Positions 25,852 to 34,967 of a DNA stretch of 64,000 nt are shown piece after piece. The stretch is from Candidatus Cryptobacteroides faecavium (GTDB lineage: Bacteria; Bacteroidota; Bacteroidia; Bacteroidales; UBA932). The notes below the pieces were generated by a model. That model ran no database searches and had not been told where the DNA came from. It saw only the letters and a program-made list of their open reading frames with translations. Each line of letters starts with the position of its first letter. The stretch's first letter is position 1. Where the stretch lies: NCBI GenBank assembly GCA_017694995.1, contig JADIMB010000001.1, positions 30,012-94,011 of the forward strand. Direction: 5' to 3'. The translations under genes and the position numbers were made by a program.

Positions 25852-27246
25852 ATGAGAAAATTTGTTTTTATTGAGGCTTTTGCTGCTGCAGCTCTTCTTT
25901 TTGCTGCCTGCCAGGCGGAGCCGGGTCCCGTGCCTGGGACTGAGGATGAAATCGTCCCGGAAGTTGTCAGAGAGGCTTTCTATTCCCGCTATCCTGATGC
26001 GGTTGAAGTATCATGGACTGTGAGTGAAGGTTTTGCCGTGGCTGAATTTTATCTTTTTTCAGATAGAGCTCTCAAATCGGAGGATGCCGGGGTGTCTTCG
26101 CCGGACATTGCATGGTTTGATATTCTTGACGGTACGTGGGAGATGACCAGAAGCGGTATTGAGTATGTGTCTCTTCCGCAGGAAGTACGTAATGCTTTCA
26201 CTGACAGCAGATACTCTGAAGCCCCGTGGGAACGTTCCGGCAAAGTCGACAGGCTTGAACGTCGGGATGTGATGTCTTCAGTCTCGGAAACTTCACCTGT
26301 TGTCGTGTATGTTATAGGTGTTACCGGTGTACTTTTTTCTGACTTCTCACCTTCCCAGACTGTCTCTGTCGACCTTTATTTTTCACAGGAGGGGGTACTT
26401 GTCGATGAGATTACAGGATCGAATGACGGCAGTTATGTTGACAGACTCCCTCAGGAGCCTTCTAACGGGATTTTTTCTTACCTTCAGGAGAATGTCCTTT
26501 CTGCCGGAGGAAGGGTGATTGAGGTTGACCGCGAGAATGGCAGGACGGAGGTCGAGGCTGTCCTTGACGGCCGCCGACTTGAGATTTTCTTTGATTCGTC
26601 TGAAAATTGGCTATATACCGAGACAGGATACCACAGGCGTGACATTATGTCCGGTTATATCCCTGAAAATATCCTGGCCGCCCTCAGAAGCTCCGAGCAC
26701 TTTGTATCTTATGACTATATTGATGATATAGAGTATGTCCGTGCAAGTTTTCCGGAAGGAATACGCACCTGGTGGGTGTTTGAGATAGATTCAGGACGGA
26801 ATGATTTCGATGTTTTTGTTGATGATTCGGGGCTTATCGAGAAGCCGGCGGTCGGTTCCGGGGATGATACAGGAGGCCTGCCTTCAGGAGGTGATGTGCT
26901 TGATTTTATAAATACTCGCTATCCTGGCGCCCGTGTTCTCGGGAGTGATTATGACGACGGTTTTCTTGAGGTGGATATATTCCATGACGGGAATAAGAAA
27001 GAACTTAAGTTCAATGCCGGTGGTGAATGGGTTTCAACTGTCTGGGAAATCCGTGTGAGTGAGCTTCCTCGGGAAGTTTATGACGCTGTAATTTCCGGAG
27101 GATATACTTTTGATGACAATGAGGTTGAAGTTTTGGAGACTCCTTCCGTGTTATGTTATGTTGTTGATGCGCGGAGCGGCCGCAGGGAAGTAGTCCTTTA
27201 TATCGGAGACGACGGGATGATTCTCAGTGTCCGTCATGATGACTGA
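25852..27246 (+). CDS. PepSY-like (BLIP-like, PF11396 type) repeat lipoprotein
   Basis: The 464-residue lipoprotein (lipobox LFAAC) contains repeated units of the pattern AFYSRYPDAVEVSWTVSEGFAVAEFYL...WFDILDGTWEMTRSGIEYVSLPQEVRNAFTDSRY. Similar pieces recur around residues 185-300 and 335-464 (DFINTRYPGARVLGSDYDDGFLEVDIFHDGNKKELKFNAGGEWVSTVWE). This is the putative beta-lactamase-inhibitor-like/PepSY-like family common in Bacteroidales, of unknown role, exported to the envelope. It is divergent from the fimbrial operon and could share its control region. A strong terminator follows. Confidence 0.75.
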   Translation: MRKFVFIEAFAAAALLFAACQAEPGPVPGTEDEIVPEVVREAFYSRYPDAVEVSWTVSEGFAVAEFYLFSDRALKSEDAGVSSPDIAWFDILDGTWEMTRSGIEYVSLPQEVRNAFTDSRYSEAPWERSGKVDRLERRDVMSSVSETSPVVVYVIGVTGVLFSDFSPSQTVSVDLYFSQEGVLVDEITGSNDGSYVDRLPQEPSNGIFSYLQENVLSAGGRVIEVDRENGRTEVEAVLDGRRLEIFFDSSENWLYTETGYHRRDIMSGYIPENILAALRSSEHFVSYDYIDDIEYVRASFPEGIRTWWVFEIDSGRNDFDVFVDDSGLIEKPAVGSGDDTGGLPSGGDVLDFINTRYPGARVLGSDYDDGFLEVDIFHDGNKKELKFNAGGEWVSTVWEIRVSELPREVYDAVISGGYTFDDNEVEVLETPSVLCYVVDARSGRREVVLYIGDDGMILSVRHDD

Positions 27247-27289
27247 TGTCCAGCGTTTTTTCACGTGGGTATGGCCGCTTTTTTAAGTG

Positions 27290-27335
27290 CATGAGTGTGG
27301 CTTATTTTGATTTATGCCACACTCATGTCTTTTTT
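27290..27335. terminator. Terminator between convergent genes
   Basis: CATGAGTGTGGC (27290-27301) pairs perfectly with GCCACACTCATG (27316-27327), followed by TCTTTTTT. It ends the PepSY-like gene. On the other strand it lies beyond the hflX stop codon and may serve both. Confidence 0.85.
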
Positions 27336-28521
27336 ACCAGAGGAAATTGTCGAACGGATAACGGCCCGCGTGTATTTCCGCGACCATCTTGTATAGGTCG
27401 GAGCGGAGTTTGTCGATACCTATCTTTTGTTTTGCAGAGATGAATATGCAAGGGGTGTTCTCCTTCGCGATCCAGCTGTTCTTGAATTCCTCAAGGGTGT
27501 AATTTACGGGCTTTTTGGGCTCCAGGGAGAACTCGTCGTACTCCTCATACCTGTAGGCGTCGATCTTGTTGAATACGACGAAAATAGGCTTGTTTATCGC
27601 GTTAATATCCCGCAGTGTCTCCTCGACGACCCTGATGTGTTCTTCGAAGTTCGGATGCGAGATGTCTACAACGTGCATGAGTATGTCTGCCTCCCTTACT
27701 TCATCAAGTGTACTTTTGAAAGCTTCAACGAGCTGTGTAGGCAGTTTCCTGATGAATCCCACAGTATCGCTCAGCAAGAACGGGACATTCTCTATCACCA
27801 CTTTGCGCACTGTCGTGTCAAGCGTCGCGAACAGCTTGTTCTCGGCAAACACGTCGCTTTTTGCAAGCAGGTTCATTAGTGTGCTTTTCCCGACATTTGT
27901 GTATCCGACGAGTGAAATGCGCACCAGGGAACCCCTGTTCCCGCGCTGCGAGGCCATCTGTTTGTCTATCTTCTTCAGCTGCTCTTTCAGCTTGGCTATC
28001 CTGTCCTGGATGATTCGCCTGTCTGTCTCTATCTGTGTCTCTCCAGGACCTCTCATTCCGATGCCGCCCTTCTGCCTTTCGAGGTGTGTCCACATCCTTG
28101 TAAGGCGCGGAAGGAGGTACTGGTACTGGGCCAGCTCTACCTGTGTCTTCGCGTAGGCTGTCTTCGCCCTCTGCGCAAAGATGTCAAGGATAAGGTTTGT
28201 CCTGTCCAGTATCCGGCATGAAAGCTCCCTTTCCAGGTTTCTGAGCTGGGTAGGGGAGAGCTCGTCATCGAATATGACTACATCGGTCTCGTTCTCGGCT
28301 ATATATGCCTTTATTTCTTCAAGTTTCCCGCTTCTTATGTATGTCCTTGAGTCCGGCTTGTCTACTTTCTGGATAAACCTTTTTCTACCTTCTGCCCCTG
28401 CTGTCTCTGCCAGGAATTCAAGCTCGTCCAGATACTCCAGGACCTGTCTCTCGTCATCTCCCTGTTTGATTACTCCGACGAAGACTGCTTTTTCTATGTA
28501 TTTCTCTTTTATTTCTATCAT
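27334..28521 (-). CDS. hflX: Ribosome-associated GTPase HflX
   Basis: HflX binds the 50S subunit and splits stalled ribosomes. The 395-residue protein has the N-terminal HflX domain with DDELSPTQLRNLE and RILDRTNLILDIFAQRAKT. The glycine-rich GGIGMRGPGETQIETDRR follows, then a coiled linker and the G domain: GYTNVGKSTL (P-loop), DTVGFIRKLP (switch II region) and FNKID. The length is close to the family norm. It converges with the PepSY-like gene across a shared terminator. Confidence 0.95.
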   Translation of the reverse strand: MIEIKEKYIEKAVFVGVIKQGDDERQVLEYLDELEFLAETAGAEGRKRFIQKVDKPDSRTYIRSGKLEEIKAYIAENETDVVIFDDELSPTQLRNLERELSCRILDRTNLILDIFAQRAKTAYAKTQVELAQYQYLLPRLTRMWTHLERQKGGIGMRGPGETQIETDRRIIQDRIAKLKEQLKKIDKQMASQRGNRGSLVRISLVGYTNVGKSTLMNLLAKSDVFAENKLFATLDTTVRKVVIENVPFLLSDTVGFIRKLPTQLVEAFKSTLDEVREADILMHVVDISHPNFEEHIRVVEETLRDINAINKPIFVVFNKIDAYRYEEYDEFSLEPKKPVNYTLEEFKNSWIAKENTPCIFISAKQKIGIDKLRSDLYKMVAEIHAGRYPFDNFLW

Positions 28522-28578
28522 ATATTAATTGCTAAAGTTCAAATAGGTTGCAAATATATCTACTGTTTTGGAATTATC

Positions 28579-28606
28579 TAACGTTAGTTCAACGAATTTG
28601 CGTTAA
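28579..28606. repeat. Solo end of the dispersed repeat
   Basis: TAACGTTAGTTCAACGAATT resembles the left end of the dispersed elements at 37164 and 46401. It also begins with TAACG and ends with CGTTA, so it is partly self-complementary. It lies between hflX and tonB. Confidence 0.4.
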
Positions 28607-28644
28607 GGCTGTTTCTCTTCCATTCAGTCATATTATTTACAATA

Positions 28645-28677
28645 AAAAAGGCCCAGCCATTTATGGTTGGACCTTCT
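28645..28677 (-). terminator. Terminator after tonB
   Basis: Read leftward, AAGGTCCAACCAT pairs with ATGGCTGGGCCTT around a short AAA loop (one mismatch, some wobble) and is followed by TTTTTATT. This places an intrinsic terminator about 20 bases past the tonB stop codon. Confidence 0.75.
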
Positions 28678-28697
28678 TAAATCCTTTCTCTCTGAAA

Positions 28698-29393
28698 TTA
28701 TCTCAACTGGAATATTACAGGGAATGTGTAAGTTACCTTCACAGCGCGGTCCCTCTGCTTTCCAGGAGTCCATTTCGGTGACATTGAAACGACTCTGACA
28801 GCCTCTTTGTCAAGGGAAGGGTCAACTCCACGGAGGACTTTGATGTTGCTCACTGTTCCGTCTGTATTTACAGTGAACTGGAGTGTAACACGTCCGGATA
28901 CGCCGTTCTCCTTGGCTATTTCAGGATATACAAGTCTTTCATTCACCCATTTTGAGAAGGCATTTGCATCTCCACCCATGAATGAAGGTTTCTCTTCTAC
29001 AAACTGGAACGGGATGGCCTCTTCTTCCACTACCTCTTCTTCCACTGTCTCTACGTAATCCATGATCTCCACACCCATGCTTGCGTCGTCCTCAAGGTTC
29101 ATGAACATGTTGTCATCCACCTGGACTTCGTCATCCACGATGTCGATCTGGTCTGACAGGACCGGGATTTTCGGAGCTGCCGTAGGAGGAGGTGGAGGGG
29201 TTTCCTGCGTGATAGGGACCATTTCCTCTGCTTCCACTACTTCTGCGGTTTCCTCAAAGACAGAAACCTGCTTCTCGGCTGTACTCCAGTCAAATGCGAG
29301 GTACACGACACCGAGGGCAATTATAAGGCCAATCTCGGTGAAAAGCAGCTTCTTGTTCTCAAGATTGGCTTTAGGTGACTTTTTAATCTCCAT
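28698..29393 (-). CDS. tonB: Energy transducer TonB
   Basis: The 231-residue protein has a cytoplasmic lysine-rich start, a single N-terminal membrane helix (LLFTEIGLIIALGVVYLAF, about 16-34), an acidic proline-containing periplasmic linker (TPPPPPTAAPKIP) and a C-terminal TonB domain. In that domain, YPEIAKENGVSGRVTLQFTVNTDGTVSNIKVLRGVDPSLDKEAVRVV ends with KVTYTFPVIFQL. It couples the proton-motive force, with ExbBD, to outer-membrane receptors such as the SusC-like and FecA-like proteins in this window. It is monocistronic and divergent from ybeY. Confidence 0.92.
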   Translation of the reverse strand: MEIKKSPKANLENKKLLFTEIGLIIALGVVYLAFDWSTAEKQVSVFEETAEVVEAEEMVPITQETPPPPPTAAPKIPVLSDQIDIVDDEVQVDDNMFMNLEDDASMGVEIMDYVETVEEEVVEEEAIPFQFVEEKPSFMGGDANAFSKWVNERLVYPEIAKENGVSGRVTLQFTVNTDGTVSNIKVLRGVDPSLDKEAVRVVSMSPKWTPGKQRDRAVKVTYTFPVIFQLR

Positions 29394-29476
29394 ATTACAT
29401 GTGTTTATTTCCGGTTTTGCGGCGTAAAGTTAAAGAATATATTTTTTATTTCATAATTTTTTCATGCTAAGTTTTA

Positions 29477-29484
29477 TATATTTG
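29477..29484 (+). promoter_or_regulatory. Promoter -7 element of ybeY-mnmG
   Basis: TATATTTG lies 14 bases before the ybeY ATG and predicts an almost leaderless transcript, the same arrangement as for ruvB. Confidence 0.45.
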
Positions 29485-29498
29485 CGAAAAAATTACGC

Positions 29499-29918
29499 AT
29501 GATACTCTACTATTATGAAGATATTGATTTCCAGTTCAGAAACAAGACACGGACAAACCGGTGGCTCAGACTTGTTGCTGAAAGCGAGATCAAGAGGATA
29601 GGGGACATATCTATTATATTCTGTTCGGACAACTATATTCTGGATGTCAACCAGAAGTATCTCCAGCATGACTATTTTACTGATATCATTACATTTGACT
29701 ATTGCGAGGGAGACAGGCTTTCGGGTGACCTTTTTATAAGTGTGGACAGTGTGAGGGAAAACAGCATCGAGTACGGCACTGACTTCGCTGACGAGCTCAA
29801 CCGGGTCATTGTCCACGGCCTTCTGCATCTTATAGGGTACGATGACCATACTGAGGCTGATGTCGCTGTTATGAGAAAAAAGGAAAATTATTATCTTTCT
29901 TTGAGGGAACTTCTCTGA
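29499..29918 (+). CDS. ybeY: Endoribonuclease YbeY (rRNA maturation factor)
   Basis: The 139-residue protein is the zinc-dependent RNase needed for 16S rRNA 3' maturation and ribosome quality control. It carries the zinc site [13 protein letters not shown] (HxxxHxxxxxH) and the upstream signature [10 protein letters not shown]. It overlaps the mnmG start by one base (TGATG), implying translational coupling. Confidence 0.93.
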   Translation: MILYYYEDIDFQFRNKTRTNRWLRLVAESEIKRIGDISIIFCSDNYILDVNQKYLQHDYFTDIITFDYCEGDRLSGDLFISVDSVRENSIEYGTDFADELNRVIVHGLLHLIGYDDHTEADVAVMRKKENYYLSLRELL

Positions 29919-32047
29919 TGAAAAAGAAATACGATGTTATCGTCATAGGCGGAGGACATGCAGGGTGCGAGGCTGCGATGGCTGCCGCCAACATGGGTTC
30001 TTCTGTCCTGCTGATTACAATGGACATGAACAAGTTCGCACAGATGTCATGCAACCCTGCCGTGGGCGGGATTGCAAAAGGGCAGATCATCCGTGAGGTC
30101 GATGCTCTGGGCGGGTACACCGGCATTGTCACTGACGCTTCCACTCTGCAGTTCAGGATGCTCAACCGGTCGAAAGGGCCTGCAATGTGGAGTCCCAGAG
30201 CTCAATGCGACAAAATGCAGTTCTGTATAAATTGGCGAAAAATCCTTGAAACTAATTGTAAATTAGATATTTACCAGGATACTGTCACCAGTTTTGCCTT
30301 TTCTGGCTCGCGTATTACGGGCTGTTGTACGACTACCGGGGCAAAATTCGATTCTCAGGCAGTTATCCTGACGGCCGGAACCTTTCTTGACGGCAGGCTA
30401 TTCATAGGAAGGAACTATTTTGAAGGAGGCAGGATAGGGGAGCTGTCTTCTCACGGCCTTACCGCCCAGCTTATGGATATGGGGATTAAGAGTGCAAGGA
30501 TGAAGACCGGCACCCCTCCGAGGATTGACATTTCTTCTGTCGACACTTCCAGGCTTGTAATGCAGGAAGGGGATCATGACCCGGAGAAGTTCTCTTATCT
30601 TCCATATCTCTCCACGGTGCAGAACGGCACTCCGCAGATGCCTTGCTTCATTGTCCATACCAATTCCCGTGTACATGATATTCTAAGGAGCGGATTCGGG
30701 GATTCACCTCTTTTTTCCGGTGTAATAAAAGGTATCGGTCCGAGATATTGTCCTAGCATAGAGGATAAACTCAGAACGTTTGCAGGCAAGGACTCGCACC
30801 AGCTTTTCCTTGAGCCCGAGGGCCGCTCTACTTGTGAATATTATCTTCAGGGTTTTTCTTCATCTCTTCCTCTCGATGTGCAGCTTGACGCCCTCCATGC
30901 TATCGAGGGACTTGAAAATGTAAAGATTTTCCGTCCTGCATATGCGGTCGAGTATGACTATTTCGATCCTGTGCAGCTTAAGCCTACTCTTGAGCTCAAG
31001 AGTATAGAGAACCTTTTCTTTGCAGGGCAGATTAACGGGACTACCGGTTATGAGGAAGCGGCTGCCCAGGGGATTGTGGCCGGGATAAACGCGCATCTTA
31101 AGGTACATGAGAAGGATCCTTTTATCCTCAAGCGTGACCAGGCATATATAGGTGTCCTGATAGATGATCTTATAACAAAAGGTGTGGATGAGCCTTACAG
31201 AATGTTTACTTCAAGAGCTGAGTACAGGATTCTTCTTCGTCAGGACAATGCGGATTTGAGACTGACTTCTCTGTCTTATAATATAGGTCTTGCTGACAGG
31301 TTCAGATATGACTTCACTATGCAAAAATATGACAGGGTATCGAAATACTCTGATTATTTCGGTTCTTCTTCCGTGAGACCGGAAAAAGTGAATCCTTATC
31401 TTGAGTCTATAGGGTCTGCTCCTGTCGAGAACCGAAAAAAATATTCAGACCTCATTGTAAGGCCAGGAGTAAAGTTGGAGGAACTTGTAAAAATTGTTCC
31501 ACGTGGAACAATGATTTCAGGCGATATGGATTTTCACGATGGAATATTGAAGAGCATGCCCTCTCCTGAAGATTGTTTTGAAGACTTTAATTATTGTGAC
31601 GGTCTCTGCGCTCTGAGTGCAGGAGGGAGTCTTGTTCTTAAAAAGGATTCTGTGTATGCTGATGGCGGCTGCCGTTCTTATTCTGACGCGCTTAGTGTTC
31701 TCAGGTGGAACTGCGGCTATCCTCTATGCAGTGAAAAGAGTTTCCATGATGACCGGATGTTGGCAAAAATCAATGACAATGTCAGGACGGAAATCCTTGA
31801 GGCGATAGAAATATCCATAAAGTATGCTGGATATATTGAAAGGGAGCAGCGTATAGCTGAAAAGATAATGAGACTTGAAAACCTTCTCATTCCGGAGGGT
31901 TTTGATTTTGATAAGGTGGAGAGTCTTTCCATAGAGTGCAGGCAGAAGCTCAAGAGGTATGCTCCTAAAACCATTGCCCAGGCATCAAGAATCTCCGGGG
32001 TTTCTCCTGCGGATATTTCGGTTCTGCTTGTTTATTTCGGAAGATAA
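29918..32047 (+). CDS. mnmG: tRNA uridine-5-carboxymethylaminomethyl modification enzyme MnmG, with an extra insert
   Basis: MnmG with MnmE modifies the wobble uridine of several tRNAs using FAD and methylene-THF. The Rossmann motif [12 protein letters not shown] (9-20), [21 protein letters not shown] and RFDTPPRI-type KTGTPPRID are present. The C-terminus has the usual [17 protein letters not shown] and [19 protein letters not shown]. At 709 residues it is about 80 longer than the usual ~625. The excess lies around residues 526-610, between [12 protein letters not shown] and [18 protein letters not shown], where most homologues have about ten residues. A perfect parS palindrome (31495-31510) is encoded at the start of that insert. 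Confidence 0.95.
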   Translation: MKKKYDVIVIGGGHAGCEAAMAAANMGSSVLLITMDMNKFAQMSCNPAVGGIAKGQIIREVDALGGYTGIVTDASTLQFRMLNRSKGPAMWSPRAQCDKMQFCINWRKILETNCKLDIYQDTVTSFAFSGSRITGCCTTTGAKFDSQAVILTAGTFLDGRLFIGRNYFEGGRIGELSSHGLTAQLMDMGIKSARMKTGTPPRIDISSVDTSRLVMQEGDHDPEKFSYLPYLSTVQNGTPQMPCFIVHTNSRVHDILRSGFGDSPLFSGVIKGIGPRYCPSIEDKLRTFAGKDSHQLFLEPEGRSTCEYYLQGFSSSLPLDVQLDALHAIEGLENVKIFRPAYAVEYDYFDPVQLKPTLELKSIENLFFAGQINGTTGYEEAAAQGIVAGINAHLKVHEKDPFILKRDQAYIGVLIDDLITKGVDEPYRMFTSRAEYRILLRQDNADLRLTSLSYNIGLADRFRYDFTMQKYDRVSKYSDYFGSSSVRPEKVNPYLESIGSAPVENRKKYSDLIVRPGVKLEELVKIVPRGTMISGDMDFHDGILKSMPSPEDCFEDFNYCDGLCALSAGGSLVLKKDSVYADGGCRSYSDALSVLRWNCGYPLCSEKSFHDDRMLAKINDNVRTEILEAIEISIKYAGYIEREQRIAEKIMRLENLLIPEGFDFDKVESLSIECRQKLKRYAPKTIAQASRISGVSPADISVLLVYFGR
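31493..31512. promoter_or_regulatory. parS-type palindrome 1, inside mnmG
   Basis: TGTTCCACGTGGAACA (31495-31510) is a perfect 16-bp parS match to TGTTNCACGTGNAACA, and the palindrome extends to 20 bp. parS sites are bound by chromosomal ParB near the origin. Here it is read as protein (VPRGT) within the extra segment of MnmG. Confidence 0.85.
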
Positions 32048-32087
32048 TATTCTGTATGGTCAGGCTGTGGCGTTGTGGCTGTTTTTG

Positions 32088-32121
32088 AAAGAGGAGTGTT
32101 CCACGTGGAACACTCCTCTTT
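32088..32121. promoter_or_regulatory. parS-type palindrome 2, doubling as terminator between mnmG and ruvA
   Basis: The same 16-bp parS core (32097-32112) is the centre of a perfect 34-bp palindrome beginning AAAGAGGAG and ending CTCCTCTTT, followed by a T-rich run. It sits between convergent mnmG and ruvA, so the RNA hairpin could end both transcripts while the DNA binds ParB. Confidence 0.85.
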
Positions 32122-32128
32122 GTGTGTT

Positions 32129-32716
32129 TTAAAGTTTTTTCAGAGCCAGCTTGATTATGCTCTCAAGTGAAGCATCCGGATTTTCTTTCAGCACTGCCGA
32201 AACAGCCTTGTTGACATTGGCCTTTGTGAACCCGAGCAGGACCAGGGCTGTTGTGGCTTCCTGCACGATACTGTTGTCGACCTGGGAAAAGATTGCAGGA
32301 GTCTCGGCGCCTGCCCCTTTTACCACTTTGTCTTTCAGCTCCAGTATCAGTCTTTGGGCACTCTTCAGCCCGATCCCCTTAATGCTTTTTATTCTGTTGA
32401 TGTCTTCCGCTATTATTGCATTGCGTATCTCGTCTGAGGTCAGTGAGGAGAGCATCATTCTGGCTGTCGCGGCTCCTATACCGGACACTCCGATAAGAAG
32501 TCTGAAAAGTTCTCTTTCGTCTTTCGTCCCGAATCCGTAGAAAAGTTCTTCGTCTTCTCTAAGGTAGTGATGGATGTAGACTGTCACGTCTTTCTTGTTT
32601 TCAAGCTGGGAGAACGTCTGCAGCGAGATGAGTATCTTGTAGCCTATCCCGCCACATTCGACTACCGCGTCGGCAGGGGTCATCTCCACCAGTGTGCCTT
32701 TGATGTATTCTATCAT
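32129..32716 (-). CDS. ruvA: Holliday junction DNA-binding protein RuvA
   Basis: The 195-residue protein has the N-terminal OB-fold (MIEYIKGTLVEMTPADAVVECGGIGYKI), paired helix-hairpin-helix motifs (LLIGVSGIGAATA and IKSIKGIGLKSAQRLILELKDK) and the small C-terminal domain that contacts RuvB (VQEATTALVLLGFTKANVNKAV). The family length is 190-205. It converges with mnmG across the parS/terminator palindrome. Confidence 0.96.
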   Translation of the reverse strand: MIEYIKGTLVEMTPADAVVECGGIGYKILISLQTFSQLENKKDVTVYIHHYLREDEELFYGFGTKDERELFRLLIGVSGIGAATARMMLSSLTSDEIRNAIIAEDINRIKSIKGIGLKSAQRLILELKDKVVKGAGAETPAIFSQVDNSIVQEATTALVLLGFTKANVNKAVSAVLKENPDASLESIIKLALKKL

Positions 32717-32897
32717 TTTTTCCTATTTAAATGTCTGTCGGATTGACATTGCAAAAATAGCATTTTTCTGTATTTCCCTGCAATCCTGCCCCCAATGCCT
32801 GCCTCTTTCTCCTTTCCGTGCGTCTTCCACCGGTGCGACTGTGTCTTTTCATGAAAATTTATGTCTATAAAATTTAAAACAGCTTCTAAACTTTTTC

Positions 32898-32905
32898 TAA
32901 CTTTG
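32898..32905 (+). promoter_or_regulatory. Promoter of the suf-folK operon
   Basis: TAACTTTG matches the -7 consensus, with TTTA (32873-32876) 21 bases upstream as a possible -33 element. It lies 23 bases before the sufS ATG. The preceding 180 bases (32717-32897) hold no recognised gene. Confidence 0.55.
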
Positions 32906-32927
32906 CAAGTTCTTAAAATGTCTTGAA

Positions 32928-34154
32928 ATGACTGTAGACCAACTTAGATATGAATTTCCTGCGCTTTCACGTAAAGTTTACGGGAAAGACCTCGTCTATC
33001 TGGACAATGCCGCTACGGCACAGCGTCCTCGCAGTGTCATAGGGGAGTGGGAGAGGATAACCGGACAGAGCAATTCCAATATCCACCGTGCTGTACACCT
33101 TCTTGCGGAAGAGGCTACCGGAGCGTATGAGAATGCCCGTGAGGCTGTACGTTCTTTTATAAACGCCCCGGAGAAAGAGGAGATTGTCTTCACGTCCGGT
33201 GCCACTGCGGCGATAAACCTGGTCGCATTTTCTTTCGGGGAGGCTTTTGTCTCCTCCGGAGATGAGGTCATCGTGACGGAATGTGAACACCACTCCAACA
33301 TTGTTCCCTGGCAGATGATGTGCCAGCGGAAAGGTGCGGTCCTGAGAGTGCTTCCTGTGGATGAGCGCGGTGAACTGGACACCGGGAAACTCCCGGACAT
33401 GATAAACGGCCGGACAAGGATTGTGGCCGTGACACATATTTCGAATGTACTTGGGATTGTGAATCCGGTTAAGGATATCGTAAGCTTGTGTCATGAAAGG
33501 GGAGTGCCGGTGCTTGTCGACGGTGCGCAGGGCATAGTCCATTCGAAGGTGGACGTCCAGGATCTGGACTGTGATTTCTATGCGTTTTCCGGACATAAGA
33601 TATACGCTTCCACCGGTACAGGCGCGCTGTACGGGAAAAGGAGATGGCTTGACAGGATGCCGCCTTATATGGGGGGCGGAGAAATGGTCGGGACAGTACG
33701 TTTTTCTGGTACGACATATGCACCGCTTCCTCTTAAATTCGAGGCCGGAACGCAGAATTTCGCAGGTGCGGCGACTCTCTCGCCGGCTCTTGAGCTGGCA
33801 TCTTCCATAAGTTCTGATGCTGACCTTGTATCCAATGAGCGTTCTGTCCGGGACTATGTCCTGGATGCTCTTCTGTCTGACAGCAGGATCCGTCTTTTCG
33901 GATGTCCTGCGGACAGGGACCGTAAGATACCGCTGTTCTCTTTTGCTGTGGAAGGCGCACATCACGAGGACCTGGCCCTTATACTTGACAAGATGGGGAT
34001 AGCCACCCGTTCCGGTCAGATGTGCGCGGAGCCTCTGATGGACAGGTTCGGGGTATCGGGAATGCTCAGGGCTTCGTTTGCCCCGTATAACACTATGGAA
34101 GAAGCGGAATATTTTATCAGGAGCCTGGACAGGGCGGTCGGGATGCTCCGGTAG
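32928..34154 (+). CDS. sufS: Cysteine desulfurase SufS
   Basis: SufS is a PLP enzyme that extracts sulfur from cysteine for iron-sulfur cluster assembly. The 408-residue product has YLDNAATAQRP, the EHHSN and HISNVLG segments, the PLP lysine in FYAFSGHKIYASTGTG and the catalytic cysteine in TRSGQMCAEPLM. SufE follows after 27 bases and supplies the sulfur-acceptor partner. The SufBCD scaffold genes are not in the window. Confidence 0.95.
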   Translation: MTVDQLRYEFPALSRKVYGKDLVYLDNAATAQRPRSVIGEWERITGQSNSNIHRAVHLLAEEATGAYENAREAVRSFINAPEKEEIVFTSGATAAINLVAFSFGEAFVSSGDEVIVTECEHHSNIVPWQMMCQRKGAVLRVLPVDERGELDTGKLPDMINGRTRIVAVTHISNVLGIVNPVKDIVSLCHERGVPVLVDGAQGIVHSKVDVQDLDCDFYAFSGHKIYASTGTGALYGKRRWLDRMPPYMGGGEMVGTVRFSGTTYAPLPLKFEAGTQNFAGAATLSPALELASSISSDADLVSNERSVRDYVLDALLSDSRIRLFGCPADRDRKIPLFSFAVEGAHHEDLALILDKMGIATRSGQMCAEPLMDRFGVSGMLRASFAPYNTMEEAEYFIRSLDRAVGMLR

Positions 34155-34181
34155 GAATTTGGCCCAAATATATCGCAATAT

Positions 34182-34598
34182 ATGGAAAAGACTTTACAAG
34201 AGATTGAAAATGAAGTGGTTGACGAGTTTTCAATGTTTGATGAATGGCTTGACAAATATGAGTATCTCATCGAGCTTGGAAAATCATTGAAAGACTATCC
34301 GGAATCCGACAAGATAGACGAAAAACTTATAAAAGGTTGTCAATCAAGGGTTTGGCTTGATTATAAGGTGGCAGATGGAAAAATATTCTTCAATGCCGAC
34401 AGTGATGCCATCATCACAAAGGGGATAATTTCCCTCCTGATCAGGATCTATTCCGGAAGGACACCGCAGGAAATACTTTCGTCTGATTTTTCTGTAGTGG
34501 ACAGGATCGGGCTCAAGGAGAATCTCTCCCCCACGAGGGCCGGAGGTCTGGCGTCGATGATAGAAAAGATCAGAGAAGTGGCGGCAGAAAACATCTAG
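34182..34598 (+). CDS. sufE: Sulfur acceptor SufE
   Basis: The 138-residue protein takes persulfide sulfur from SufS. The acceptor cysteine is in KLIKGCQSRVWLDY, and RGGLASM-type TRAGGLASMIEKI closes the domain. It sits between sufS and a SufT-like gene in a tight operon. Confidence 0.93.
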   Translation: MEKTLQEIENEVVDEFSMFDEWLDKYEYLIELGKSLKDYPESDKIDEKLIKGCQSRVWLDYKVADGKIFFNADSDAIITKGIISLLIRIYSGRTPQEILSSDFSVVDRIGLKENLSPTRAGGLASMIEKIREVAAENI

Positions 34599-34604
34599 GA
34601 TGCT

Positions 34605-34967
34605 ATGGAGCTGAAGAATATTTTCAGAAAAAGGAAGGAAAAAAAAGAAGACAAGGAGGCAGTTATGGCTTTGGAAAGGGATATTATCATGGCTCTCAGG
34701 CAGGTGTATGATCCTGAGATTCCGGTAAACATTTATGACCTCGGTCTGATATATGAGCTTAAGGTGGATGAGGAGCACAATGTCTATATCAAAATGACAC
34801 TCACAGCCCCGAACTGCCCTATGGCGGATTATGTGGTGGATGCCGTTAAAGCGGCTGTGGAGGACGTCCCTGGTGTGGTGAGCGCCAAAATAGAGCTCGT
34901 TTTCGAACCGGTCTGGGACAAGAGCCGGATGTCCGAGGAGGCGCTTGTGGAGCTCGGGCTTGACTGA
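34605..34967 (+). CDS. SufT/MIP18-like (DUF59) iron-sulfur assembly protein
   Basis: The 120-residue protein has a charged lead (about 1-20) and a DUF59 domain: IMALRQVYDPEIPVNIYDLGLIYEL and MTLTAPNCPMADYVVDAVKAAV, with the conserved cysteine in the TAPNCP motif, then FEPVWDKSRMSEEALVELGL. Members assist maturation of iron-sulfur proteins. It is seven bases after sufE and overlaps folK by one base. Confidence 0.88.
   Translation: MELKNIFRKRKEKKEDKEAVMALERDIIMALRQVYDPEIPVNIYDLGLIYELKVDEEHNVYIKMTLTAPNCPMADYVVDAVKAAVEDVPGVVSAKIELVFEPVWDKSRMSEEALVELGLD

Noticed and set aside
32966-34178. Long leftward frame opposite sufS
   Set aside because: It is antisense to a clear SufS gene with all catalytic motifs; arginine/histidine-rich composition marks it as a shadow.
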